This document shows positions 1 through 5,800 of a stretch of DNA of 5,800 bases, piece after piece. Below the pieces are notes generated by a model. That model ran no database searches and was not told the origin of the DNA. It worked only from the letters and a program-made list of their open reading frames with translations. The first letter of the stretch is position 1. Every line of letters begins with the position of its first letter. Source of the DNA: Christensenella sp. UBA1260 (GTDB taxonomy: Bacteria; Bacillota; Clostridia; Christensenellales; CAG-917); contig DBVQ01000056.1 in the NCBI GenBank assembly GCA_002308155.1, positions 10,958-16,757 of the forward strand, in the 5' to 3' direction. Both the position numbers and the translations under genes were made by a program.

Positions 1-776
1 CCGCCCTTTGCGGTTCCGTCAAGTTTAGTGAGTATAATTCCGTCCGTTTCAATATCTTCAGAGAAGATTTGCGCCTGCGACACGGCATTTTGACCAGTTG
101 TTGCGTCAAGCACGAGGTATTTTCTGAAATCCGCTTCCGGAAGTTCTCTGTCAACGACACGGCAAATCTTTTGAAGCTCCGCCATAAGATTCTTTTTGTT
201 GTGCAGTCTGCCTGCTGTATCCACCAAAATAACGTCGTTGCCTCTTGCTTTCGCACTGGAAATCGCATCAAACACGACAGCTGCCGGGTCTGCGCCCTCG
301 TTGTGGCGTATAACGCGCACGCCGGCTCTCTCGCCCCAGACTTCAAGTTGTTCGCTTGCAGCTGCTCTAAACGTATCTGCTGCCGCTACAACGACACTCC
401 TGCCCTGTTCCTTGAAAAGATGCGCAAGTTTGCCGATAGCGGTCGTCTTGCCCACGCCGTTTACGCCTGAAAGAAGAATGACGAGCGGATATTCGTACTC
501 AGGAATATCGTAGTCTATATCTTCAATCATAATTTGACGCAAAAGTGCTTTAGCGTCTTCAGGCTTTTTGACTTTCTCTTTGAACGCTCTGTCTTTGAGC
601 TCTTCAATGAGGTTTTCGGTTGCCGTAAGTCCAACGTCCGCGGTCAAGAGTGCCTCTTCAAGGTTCTCATAAAACTCGTCGTCAAGCTCGCGTGCGGAAA
701 ATGCAAAGAACAGCTTCTTTGAAAACGCGTCCTTTGTCTTTTTTATACCTTCTGCAATTTTTTTGAAAAATCCCAT
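1..776 (-). CDS. ftsY: Signal recognition particle receptor FtsY, N-terminal 258 codons (3' end outside window)
   Basis: FtsY is the SRP receptor GTPase. It docks ribosome-nascent chain-SRP complexes at the cytoplasmic membrane and passes them to the Sec translocon. I translated the minus strand from the ATG at 776 and found no stop or frameshift up to the window edge. The N-terminus MGFFKKIAEGIKKTKDAF is a short basic amphipathic helix of the membrane-targeting type. There is no long acidic A domain, as is usual in Gram-positive bacteria. An N-domain four-helix region follows (about residues 20-95). The SRP-GTPase motifs are then in order: G1 GVNGVGKTT (residues 104-112), the DTFRAAA motif that follows it, G3 DTAGR, and G4 TKLDGTAKGG at the window edge. 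By family comparison roughly 40-45 C-terminal residues are missing. It starts 9 nt after the smc stop, so it is probably co-transcribed and translationally coupled. The paralogue Ffh is excluded because the M domain is absent and the N-terminal targeting helix is of FtsY type. Confidence 0.97.
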   Translation of the reverse strand, partial: MGFFKKIAEGIKKTKDAFSKKLFFAFSARELDDEFYENLEEALLTADVGLTATENLIEELKDRAFKEKVKKPEDAKALLRQIMIEDIDYDIPEYEYPLVILLSGVNGVGKTTAIGKLAHLFKEQGRSVVVAAADTFRAAASEQLEVWGERAGVRVIRHNEGADPAAVVFDAISSAKARGNDVILVDTAGRLHNKKNLMAELQKICRVVDRELPEADFRKYLVLDATTGQNAVSQAQIFSEDIETDGIILTKLDGTAKG

Positions 777-782
777 ACTTTT

Positions 783-788
783 TCCTTA
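783..788 (-). promoter_or_regulatory. Ribosome binding site of ftsY, overlapping the smc stop codon
   Basis: On the minus strand the sequence TAAGGA includes the smc stop codon TAA and lies 6 nt before the ftsY ATG at 776. The whole smc-ftsY gap is only 9 nt. This arrangement suggests that ribosomes finishing smc help start ftsY. The start choice is also supported because the protein begins directly with the expected MGFFKKI-type helix. Confidence 0.75.
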
Positions 789-3700
789 CTTTTGATTTGA
801 ATATTTGTCCGCCTCTTCAAACTCGATTGAGACAATCTTCGTGACGCCCTTTTCTTCCATAGTGACACCAAAGATTGTATCAGCGTGACGCATCGTCGGC
901 TTTCTGTGCGTGATGACGATGAATTGCGTGAAGTCGCTGAACTTCTTCAAGAACTCTGCAAACAAGTTGACGTTTGCATCGTCGAGAGCGGCTTCGATTT
1001 CGTCGAGCACGCAGAACGGCATCGGTTTGAGTTTCAATATTGCAAACAATATTGAGATTGCCGTGAGAGCCTGCTCGCCACCGCTCAAAAGGCTGATGTT
1101 TTGAAGCTTCTTTCCAGGTGGTTGAGCAAAGATTTCAATGCCCGCTTCAAGCACGTCGTCCGTCTCTTTCATGTCAAGACGAAGCTCGCCCTTGCCGCCG
1201 CCGAACAGTTGTTGGAACACACCCTTGAAGTTTTCGTTGATTTGTTCAAATGCAATCGCAAACTTCTCTTGCATCTCGCCCGTGAGCTCCTTTATGACGG
1301 TGACAATATCGTCGTACGCCTTTTGGATGTCGTCTCTATAACTGGTCTGTTCTTCAAGACGTTGCTCGGTTTCTTTCAAGGTTTCAAGCGCAAGCGGGTT
1401 GACGTCGCCGAGACGGTTGATTGACTTCTTGAGTTCGGAAATCACGGTTTGAGCACCGTGGGCTTTGAACTCTTCATCCTTAAACTCAAGTGCACTTGCG
1501 TATGTCAAGTCATACTCTTCAAGGATATGATTCTGCTGGTTGCGGATTTCAATATCCACGTTTTCAAGCATACCTTCGTCGCGAATCTTCTTTTCGTTTA
1601 TGGCATTGCGCTCGTTGAAGACATCCGTCTTTTGCTTGTCAAGAGAGACGATTTCGTCAGATATATTGCGCTTTCTTTCGCCAAGCGTTGCAATCTCTTC
1701 TTCAAGTTGTTTGATTCTTGCCATATCTTCCGGCGAGAAACTTGTCTTTTCAGGAGCAGCAGTGATTGACGCAAGATTGTTCTCCGCTGTCTTAATCTCC
1801 GCAACAAGGTCAAGTTTTTCCTCTTCAAGACTCTCCTTTTCTCGCGTTATGCGGAACATATCTGCATCGCAAGTATCAAGAGCCGCCTTTTGCTCGGCAA
1901 GTTTCAAGCGCATATCCATGACTTTTGCGGCCATAATCTCGCGCTCGCTCTTTTGCTCTGTGTTCTTGTCCTTCAAAGAGAGCAAAGTGGTGTATTCCTC
2001 TCGCTTGGACGACACTTCTTCTTCAAGCTTGCTGATGGACCCAATCTTGTCTGCAAGGTCTGCGATTTGAGCCTTGACCTTTTCGTATTCAAGAGCGTCG
2101 TTCTTGATTTCAAGTTGCAAAGATTCGCTGATTTCAAGAGCTTGCTTTTGCTTGTCCTCATTGAGTCCGTTTTCAATCCTCAACTCTCCGAGTTGTTTTG
2201 TGATTTCTTCAAGACGAGCGGCAAACTCTTCAATCTCAACTTCGCGTTCTCTTCTTTGGTCGGAAAGTTTGGAAATATTGTTTTTGATTTTTTCAAGATT
2301 GGCCTCTGCGTTCTCGATATTCTTCTCTTGCGCAAGCAAGCCACGAGTTTGATTACGTCTTGAACCGCCCGTGATTTCACCGCTACGTGAGAAGATTTCG
2401 CCATCAAGCGTGACAATCTTGAATGCCTGATTGTATTTTTTGAATATGCGCGTCGCGTTGTCAATATTGTTTACGACAACGGTTGCGCCGAGCAATGTCT
2501 CAACAAGCCTTGCAAAACGCTTGTCGCTGGACACGAGGTCGCTGGCAAGTCCCAAGCATCCCGGCTCTTTTAGAGCTGCTCTCTCCTCGCCTTCAAGTGA
2601 GTGCGGACGGCAAGCGGAAAGAGGTCTGAATGTCACACGACCATAATTCTTTTGTTTCAAATAGTTGATGAGGTCGCTGGCATCGCGCTCGTCCTCAACG
2701 ATGACGTGTTGCATCGCGCCGCCGAGAGCATATTCGATTGCCGCTTCATACTCGCTCGGCACGCTCAAAACCTCTGCCATAACGCCGAGGATCTTGCTCT
2801 TGACGTTTGGATCATGCTTTGCGTCCTGCATGAGACGTTGCACTGCTTCTTGATAGCCCTGATAGTCCTCTTTGGATTGCTTGTAAAGTTTGAGTTGTCC
2901 TTCGGCTATTGCAAGTTTTTGGTTGAGTGCGAGTATATCTTCGCCGAGTGCCTTGATTGCATCTTGCGACTCAATCTTTTCGGAAAGCGTCTCGTTGTAC
3001 TCTTCCGTGAGTCCGCGCATAACTTCCTTTGTGGTTTTGACTTTGCCGCCATAGATTGAAAGGTCTGTCAAAGCCTCGTCAAGTCTTGCCTTCTTTTGGT
3101 TCAAGAGATTGAGAATTGTCTTTGCTCTTTCTTCGCAGACGCCCTTCTCGGTTGAATAGCCTGCGAGGTTGGTTTTCAAAGTGGACAAATCTTCAACCGC
3201 CTTGACATATCTTGCGTTGCTCTCTTCAAGCGAACTCTCTTGCCCCTCGATTGATTGCGAGAGATAGGAATATTTGCTTTGCAAATCTTCAAAGTCTTTG
3301 GACGCCTTTATGTATTCGGAGAGCAATCCTTCTTTCTTTGTTTGCGTGCTGTCAATAAGCTGAGTGCTGACGACGAGTTGTGCGTCAACGGATGCAAGCT
3401 CTGCGTTCAAACGCGCGATTTCTCCCTGCAAGTTGTTTATACGCTCTTTGACAAGGTTTGCCGTGCCCGCGACACGCTCTGCATCAACTTTGAGCGACAA
3501 AAGCTCTGCATTGTCCTCGTCATAGACGCGGTCAATCGAGGCGCTCTCTGCAATGCATTTCTCATAGCGCTCAACGATTTCGCGATACTGCATATCTTTG
3601 AGCTTCAATTCCTTTTCAGCGGCGGCGAGACGGTCGTATATCCTCTGTTTTATGGATTGGATATTCTCATAATTGTAGATATAGAGGTTGACTTCATTGA

Positions 3701-4379
3701 ACTTGAGTTCATCGCGAAGTTCAAAATACTTCTTTGCCGTCTCTGCCTGCTTGCGGAGCGGATTGATTTGACGCTCGATTTCCGCAATAACGTCGTTTGC
3801 CGTCTGCAAGTTTGCGGCGGTTTTTTCAAGCTTGTTTTCCGCCTCGTTGCGTTGCGCACGGAACTTGGATATCCCAGCCGCTTCCTCAAAGATATGGCGT
3901 CTATCGTCAGGCTTTGCGGACATAATCTCCGCAACTCTGCCCTGTCCGATGATAGAATAGCCTTCTTTGCCGATACCGGTGTCTCTAAAGAGAGCGATGA
4001 TATCTTTCATACGGCAGCGGGTTTTGTTGATATAGTACTCGCTGAGTCCCGAACGGTCGAGCCTTCTTGTTATGACGACTTCGTCATAAGGAAGCGACGG
4101 GAAAATGTGTTGCCCTTCGTTGTTGAAAGTGAGAGACACTTCGCAATAGGACACACTCTTACGTTTTTCGGTGCCCGCAAAGATGACGTCTTGCATGTTT
4201 TTGCCGCGGAGTTGCTTTGCACTCTGCTCGCCAAGCGTCCATCTTATTGCGTCCGCAACGTTGGATTTTCCGCACCCGTTTGGACCTATAATCGCGGTGA
4301 CACCCTCTTGGAACGGGATTTCAACCTTATCCGCAAAGGATTTAAAACCGCGCAATTCGATTTTGACAAAGTTTAACAA
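786..4379 (-). CDS. smc: Chromosome segregation/condensin ATPase SMC (complete, 1197 aa, TTG start)
   Basis: SMC is the ATPase of the bacterial Smc-ScpAB condensin. It organises and helps separate sister chromosomes, usually after loading by ParB near the origin. The N-terminal head begins IELRGFKSFADK and carries Walker A GPNGCGKSN (residues 32-40), a basic RG pair near 58-59 and the Q-loop glutamine in IIGQG (Q146). A first coiled-coil arm spans about residues 165-500. The hinge domain (about 505-668) runs from YQGYQEAV to GEITGGS and contains the typical ILGVMAEVLSVP stretch. A second coiled-coil arm follows to about 1020. The C-terminal head holds the ABC signature LSGGEQ (from 1098), Walker B FCVLDE (D1126, E1127), the D-loop AALDDANV and the switch histidine in VITHRK. 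The length matches the family's usual 1150-1200 residues, so the gene looks intact. The TTG at 4379 is chosen because a strong ribosome binding site precedes it at 6 nt and because it gives the usual short N-terminus. There is no in-frame ATG near it. smc is followed directly by ftsY, a common Firmicutes pairing. Its usual upstream partner rnc is not present here. Confidence 0.98.
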   Translation of the reverse strand: MLNFVKIELRGFKSFADKVEIPFQEGVTAIIGPNGCGKSNVADAIRWTLGEQSAKQLRGKNMQDVIFAGTEKRKSVSYCEVSLTFNNEGQHIFPSLPYDEVVITRRLDRSGLSEYYINKTRCRMKDIIALFRDTGIGKEGYSIIGQGRVAEIMSAKPDDRRHIFEEAAGISKFRAQRNEAENKLEKTAANLQTANDVIAEIERQINPLRKQAETAKKYFELRDELKFNEVNLYIYNYENIQSIKQRIYDRLAAAEKELKLKDMQYREIVERYEKCIAESASIDRVYDEDNAELLSLKVDAERVAGTANLVKERINNLQGEIARLNAELASVDAQLVVSTQLIDSTQTKKEGLLSEYIKASKDFEDLQSKYSYLSQSIEGQESSLEESNARYVKAVEDLSTLKTNLAGYSTEKGVCEERAKTILNLLNQKKARLDEALTDLSIYGGKVKTTKEVMRGLTEEYNETLSEKIESQDAIKALGEDILALNQKLAIAEGQLKLYKQSKEDYQGYQEAVQRLMQDAKHDPNVKSKILGVMAEVLSVPSEYEAAIEYALGGAMQHVIVEDERDASDLINYLKQKNYGRVTFRPLSACRPHSLEGEERAALKEPGCLGLASDLVSSDKRFARLVETLLGATVVVNNIDNATRIFKKYNQAFKIVTLDGEIFSRSGEITGGSRRNQTRGLLAQEKNIENAEANLEKIKNNISKLSDQRREREVEIEEFAARLEEITKQLGELRIENGLNEDKQKQALEISESLQLEIKNDALEYEKVKAQIADLADKIGSISKLEEEVSSKREEYTTLLSLKDKNTEQKSEREIMAAKVMDMRLKLAEQKAALDTCDADMFRITREKESLEEEKLDLVAEIKTAENNLASITAAPEKTSFSPEDMARIKQLEEEIATLGERKRNISDEIVSLDKQKTDVFNERNAINEKKIRDEGMLENVDIEIRNQQNHILEEYDLTYASALEFKDEEFKAHGAQTVISELKKSINRLGDVNPLALETLKETEQRLEEQTSYRDDIQKAYDDIVTVIKELTGEMQEKFAIAFEQINENFKGVFQQLFGGGKGELRLDMKETDDVLEAGIEIFAQPPGKKLQNISLLSGGEQALTAISILFAILKLKPMPFCVLDEIEAALDDANVNLFAEFLKKFSDFTQFIVITHRKPTMRHADTIFGVTMEEKGVTKIVSIEFEEADKYSNQK

Positions 4380-4385
4380 AATCTA

Positions 4386-4393
4386 CACCTTCC
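4386..4393 (-). promoter_or_regulatory. Ribosome binding site deciding the TTG start of smc
   Basis: The minus strand reads GGAAGGTG, then 6 nt (TAGATT), then TTG. The AAGGTG part pairs well with the 3' end of 16S rRNA. A good Shine-Dalgarno at proper spacing supports the non-ATG start. The site overlaps the inner arm of the 9-bp dyad at 4390-4408, so whatever binds or folds there could also affect translation. Confidence 0.75.
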
Positions 4394-4408
4394 TTATTTA
4401 ATAAGGAA
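4390..4408. promoter_or_regulatory. Perfect 9-bp dyad over the predicted smc transcription start (candidate operator)
   Basis: The plus strand reads TTCCTTATTTAATAAGGAA: perfect 9-bp arms around a single central base at 4399. It abuts the -10 box (4409-4414) and overlaps the smc ribosome binding site. With the transcription start expected near 4402, only part of the left arm (as read by RNA polymerase) would be in the transcript. A DNA operator for a dimeric repressor is therefore more likely than an RNA hairpin. If transcription starts further upstream, a 7-bp stem with a 5-nt loop could hide part of the Shine-Dalgarno. The symmetry is directly visible; the function is inferred. Confidence 0.5.
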
Positions 4409-4437
4409 ATATTAACACACAAAACGCCCAATTTCAA
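4409..4437 (-). promoter_or_regulatory. Predicted sigma-A type promoter of smc-ftsY
   Basis: On the minus strand the -35 box TTGAAA (4432-4437, five of six to TTGACA) is followed by a 17-bp spacer and the -10 box TAATAT (4409-4414, four of six to TATAAT). An extended -10 TG dinucleotide sits one base before the -10 box. The expected start near 4402 would give a leader of about 23 nt before the TTG codon. The position downstream of the ABC-gene terminator fits an independent smc-ftsY transcription unit. Confidence 0.7.
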
Positions 4438-4444
4438 GCGTTTT
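4421..4444. repeat. Short inverted repeat AAAACGC/GCGTTTT overlapping the smc -35 region
   Basis: AAAACGC (4421-4427) and GCGTTTT (4438-4444) are perfect 7-bp arms around a 10-nt spacer. In RNA read leftward, two extra G-U pairs would give a 9-bp stem with a 6-nt loop. The ends of the stem are A- and U-rich, so it could act as a weak, possibly bidirectional, back-up terminator. It also covers the -35 box and most of the promoter spacer, so an operator role is equally possible. Confidence 0.4.
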
Positions 4445-4449
4445 ACATT

Positions 4450-4485
4450 TGTTTCACAAATGTTTCACGGATTTTTGTGAAACAT
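4450..4485. promoter_or_regulatory. Cluster of three TGTTTCAC half-sites (parS-like) upstream of the smc promoter
   Basis: TGTTTCAC occurs on the plus strand at 4450-4457 and again at 4461-4468, an 11-bp direct spacing of about one helical turn. Its exact reverse complement GTGAAACA is at 4477-4484. The second and third copies form a 9-bp inverted repeat (ATGTTTCAC/GTGAAACAT, 4460-4485) with an 8-bp spacer. The first copy sits inside another inverted repeat, ACATTTG/CAAATGT (4445-4463). The 8-mer equals one half of the parS consensus TGTTTCACGTGAAACA bound by ParB. In true parS the halves touch, and here none do. The repeats are certain. Binding by ParB or by another dimeric regulator is inference. 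Confidence 0.55.
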
Positions 4486-4500
4486 CAAAAGGAGTTGTTC

Positions 4501-4545
4501 ACAAAAACAAAAAGAAAAGTCGCGACAACTTACTGTCATCGCGAC
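4501..4545 (-). terminator. Intrinsic terminator of the ABC transporter genes
   Basis: On the minus strand GTCGCGA (4539-4545) pairs perfectly with TCGCGAC (4519-4525). Two wobble pairs and one A-U pair extend the stem inward, leaving a loop of about 7 nt. The stem is followed at once by a T-rich run (TTTTCTTTTTGTTTTTG). This is a textbook rho-independent terminator, about 40 nt past the permease stop codon. It separates the transporter transcript from smc. Confidence 0.88.
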
Positions 4546-4584
4546 GATTTGAGCGGTTTAGAATGCCGATTTGCAAAACTCAAA

Positions 4585-5337
4585 TTATTTGTTTTTCATT
4601 TTGTGCCCAAACACAAGTACAGCAGCAATATACGCAACAACTGTATACGCAATCACGACAATAAGCGGCAAACCGAAATCATAAAACATGTCCCCTATGC
4701 CATTCATAGCATTTTGCACGAGCATTGTTGCATTTTTAAACGGCAAAACCTTCATAAAGACAAGAATGCCACTGTTCAGTCCATCAATCGGGAACCACAT
4801 TCCTGACAACAACGATTGCCCTGCAATCACAATGGAAGAGACACCTCCCACAGACTTTTCATTGCAAATTGAGCCCAATAGAATGCCGATTGCGATGAAA
4901 AACTGCGATGTGACAAACGCAAGCAATATGGCAAAAATCATGCCAACTTGAAAGATTGAATTGTCAATAATTCCACCAACAATAAAGAACAAAACCGACT
5001 GCACAGCAATCAAAGGCAAAATTGCAAGTCCGTATGCCAAGACAAACTCGTATGACTTTGCCCTAGATACATAGAGCCTTGTCAAAAATGATGTATTTCT
5101 GTCAGTTGCAAGCAAAATGCCGACGAACAAAGTCAAAAACGACTGAGAAAACACCACTATCCCCGGCGCCAAGTATTTCATCTCAAATTGCGAGGTCATG
5201 TCGTGAAATATAAAATAGAACAACACCTCCAAAAAGAGCGGAAAACCAAGTGTAAACACAAGTGAGAGCGGGTCGCGAATAATTTCTTTAAGATTTCTCC
5301 CCGTCAGAGTCAAAATCCTCATAAGTGATTTACGCAT
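4585..5337 (-). CDS. ABC-2 type transporter permease (250 aa)
   Basis: This is the integral membrane subunit of an ABC-2 type exporter and is expected to pair with the ATPase encoded just upstream. The soluble N-terminus has the family hallmark RNLKEIIRDPLSLVF (residues 14-28), a coupling helix before the first membrane segment. Six hydrophobic segments can be seen at about 27-45, 58-78, 98-124, 131-156, 166-183 and 222-244. The loop FLTRLYVSRAKSYEFVLAY after segment 2 and the SGMWFPIDGL stretch (178-187) before the last segment are typical of ABC-2 permeases. The protein ends in a basic tail (GHKMKNK). The ATG at 5337 is preferred over an in-frame ATG at 5427. It has a GGAGGTG site 6 nt upstream, overlaps the ATPase stop by 8 bp, and avoids a polar 30-residue extension lying wholly inside the ATPase gene. 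The substrate (drug, peptide or lipid) cannot be read from the sequence. Confidence 0.92.
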   Translation of the reverse strand: MRKSLMRILTLTGRNLKEIIRDPLSLVFTLGFPLFLEVLFYFIFHDMTSQFEMKYLAPGIVVFSQSFLTLFVGILLATDRNTSFLTRLYVSRAKSYEFVLAYGLAILPLIAVQSVLFFIVGGIIDNSIFQVGMIFAILLAFVTSQFFIAIGILLGSICNEKSVGGVSSIVIAGQSLLSGMWFPIDGLNSGILVFMKVLPFKNATMLVQNAMNGIGDMFYDFGLPLIVVIAYTVVAYIAAVLVFGHKMKNK

Positions 5338-5800
5338 CAAGCTCACCTCCCGCCACAATTTCAACAAAAGCATCTTCGACATTTGCCTTGCCGGTTTTGC
5401 CGTAGAGTTCTTCTTTTGTGCCGACAAAAAACAGCTTTCCGTCCTTCATAATTCCAATACGATCGGAAAGGGCTTCTGCCTCCTCCATATAGTGAGTTGT
5501 GAGTATGATTGTCATTTTGCCTTTCAAGGATTCAATTGTCTTCCAAAGTTCTCTTCTTGCAAGAACGTCAAGTCCAAGAGTAGGTTCATCCAAAAATAAT
5601 ATTTTAGGCTTATGAAGTAGTGCGGCTGCTATTTCACATCGCATTCGTTGACCTAAACTTAATTGTCTTGTTGGAATTTTAATAATTGATTTCAAATCTA
5701 ATGCTTCGATTAGCATCTTTCGTGTGGACTCAAATTTGTCCTTTGGAATTTTGTAGATATCTCGTAAGAGATAAAAAGAATCATCGGGTGGAACATCCCA
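5330..5800 (-). CDS. ABC transporter ATP-binding protein, C-terminal 156 residues (5' end outside window)
   Basis: This is the ATPase that powers the ABC-2 exporter. The reading frame is open from the window edge to the TAA at 5330-5332; the N-terminal Walker A region lies beyond the edge. Visible parts, numbered from the edge, are the helical segment WDVPPDDSFYLLRDIYKIP (1-19), a variant ABC signature LSLGQRMR (47-54), Walker B ILFLDEP (67-73), the D-loop GLD (76-78), the switch histidine in TTHYMEEAE (H103), and the closing MKDGKLFFVGTKEEL stretch. The signature has Leu where LSGGQ has its first Gly. As far as I recall, LSLGQ/LSLGE with the WD(L/V)P..DSF segment is normal in the NatA-like/COG4586-like export ATPases, so this is not damage. 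An ATG inside the frame at 5716 is not the true start, because conserved sequence continues upstream of it. About half the protein is missing. The 5' part of the visible gene is clearly more AT-rich than the 3' part. Confidence 0.95.
   Translation of the reverse strand, partial: WDVPPDDSFYLLRDIYKIPKDKFESTRKMLIEALDLKSIIKIPTRQLSLGQRMRCEIAAALLHKPKILFLDEPTLGLDVLARRELWKTIESLKGKMTIILTTHYMEEAEALSDRIGIMKDGKLFFVGTKEELYGKTGKANVEDAFVEIVAGGELDA
5344..5350 (-). promoter_or_regulatory. Ribosome binding site of the permease, inside the ATPase gene
   Basis: The minus strand reads GGAGGTG, 6 nt before the ATG at 5337. This is an almost perfect Shine-Dalgarno located within the last codons of the ATPase gene. 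It fixes the permease start at 5337 rather than 5427 and suggests coupled translation of the two subunits. Confidence 0.85.

Noticed and set aside
69..722. Several plus-strand open frames opposite ftsY
   Set aside because: The minus strand carries a continuous FtsY frame with every SRP-GTPase motif. The antisense frames show no family resemblance.
1360..3300. Frequent TCTTCAAG words on the plus strand within smc, suggestive of a repeat or a polar chromosomal motif
   Set aside because: Read on the coding strand these are Leu-Glu-Glu codons (CTTGAAGA), expected in the Glu-rich coiled-coil arms. They are spaced irregularly and show no array structure.
3255..4376. A 373-codon open frame on the plus strand, antisense to the first third of smc
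   Set aside because: It is the mirror of a highly conserved smc reading frame. Its predicted protein is rich in Phe, Leu, Cys and Val with no recognisable domain, and no promoter or ribosome binding site was seen for it. Codon bias of smc explains the lack of stops.
4450..4484. A canonical parS site
   Set aside because: The half-sites are separated by 3 bp (direct pair) and 8 bp (inverted pair) instead of touching, so it cannot be called parS from sequence alone. It is kept only as a parS-like finding.
4449..4806. Plus-strand open frames of 71 and 109 codons across the smc-transporter gap
   Set aside because: They run through the terminator stem, the half-site cluster and the conserved end of the permease. 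The predicted proteins have no recognisable features.
5338..5427. A 30-residue upstream extension of the permease to the ATG at 5427
   Set aside because: The extension lies entirely inside the ATPase gene and has no family match. The ATG at 5337 has a near-perfect ribosome binding site at the right distance and the usual ABC-2 permease N-terminus.

Overview
All four genes in this window read leftward, on the minus strand. From right to left they are the 3' part of an ABC transporter ATPase gene (cut by the window edge), an ABC-2 type permease gene, smc (complete), and the first 258 codons of ftsY (cut by the left edge). An smc-ftsY pair with a 9-nt gap is typical of Firmicutes/Clostridia. The short FtsY lacking a long acidic N-terminal domain, the strong GGAGGTG-type ribosome binding sites and a TTG start fit the same assignment. 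Base composition is moderate (sampled stretches run about 34-45% GC). I would call it a Firmicute, probably a clostridial gut-type lineage, but cannot name a genus.

Region by region: 1-776 is ftsY (SRP receptor GTPase) and 786-4379 is smc (condensin ATPase), coupled through a Shine-Dalgarno that overlaps the smc stop codon. The 205-bp gap 4380-4584 is densely built. Going leftward it holds a strong intrinsic terminator for the ABC genes, three copies of the 8-mer TGTTTCAC (two direct, one inverted), a small GC-poor inverted repeat, a good sigma-A-type promoter (TTGAAA, 17 bp, TAATAT, with an extended -10 TG), a perfect 9-bp dyad over the predicted transcription start, and the smc ribosome binding site before a TTG start. 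Next come the permease (4585-5337) and the ATPase (5330-5800), which overlap by 8 bp and form an export-type ABC-2 transporter.

functionally, smc acts in chromosome organisation and segregation, and ftsY in co-translational targeting of membrane proteins. The ABC pair is an accessory exporter of unknown substrate. The smc-ftsY unit appears to be transcribed from its own promoter and insulated from the transporter by the terminator. The most noteworthy observation is that TGTTTCAC is exactly the half-site of the ParB-binding sequence parS, and it occurs three times just upstream of the promoter of smc, whose product is loaded onto DNA at parS by ParB in other bacteria. Removing the 8-bp spacer between the inverted copies would recreate a consensus parS. 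Whether it binds ParB in this split form is an open question. No mobile element, CRISPR array or RNA gene was seen, and no clearly novel multi-gene system is present.
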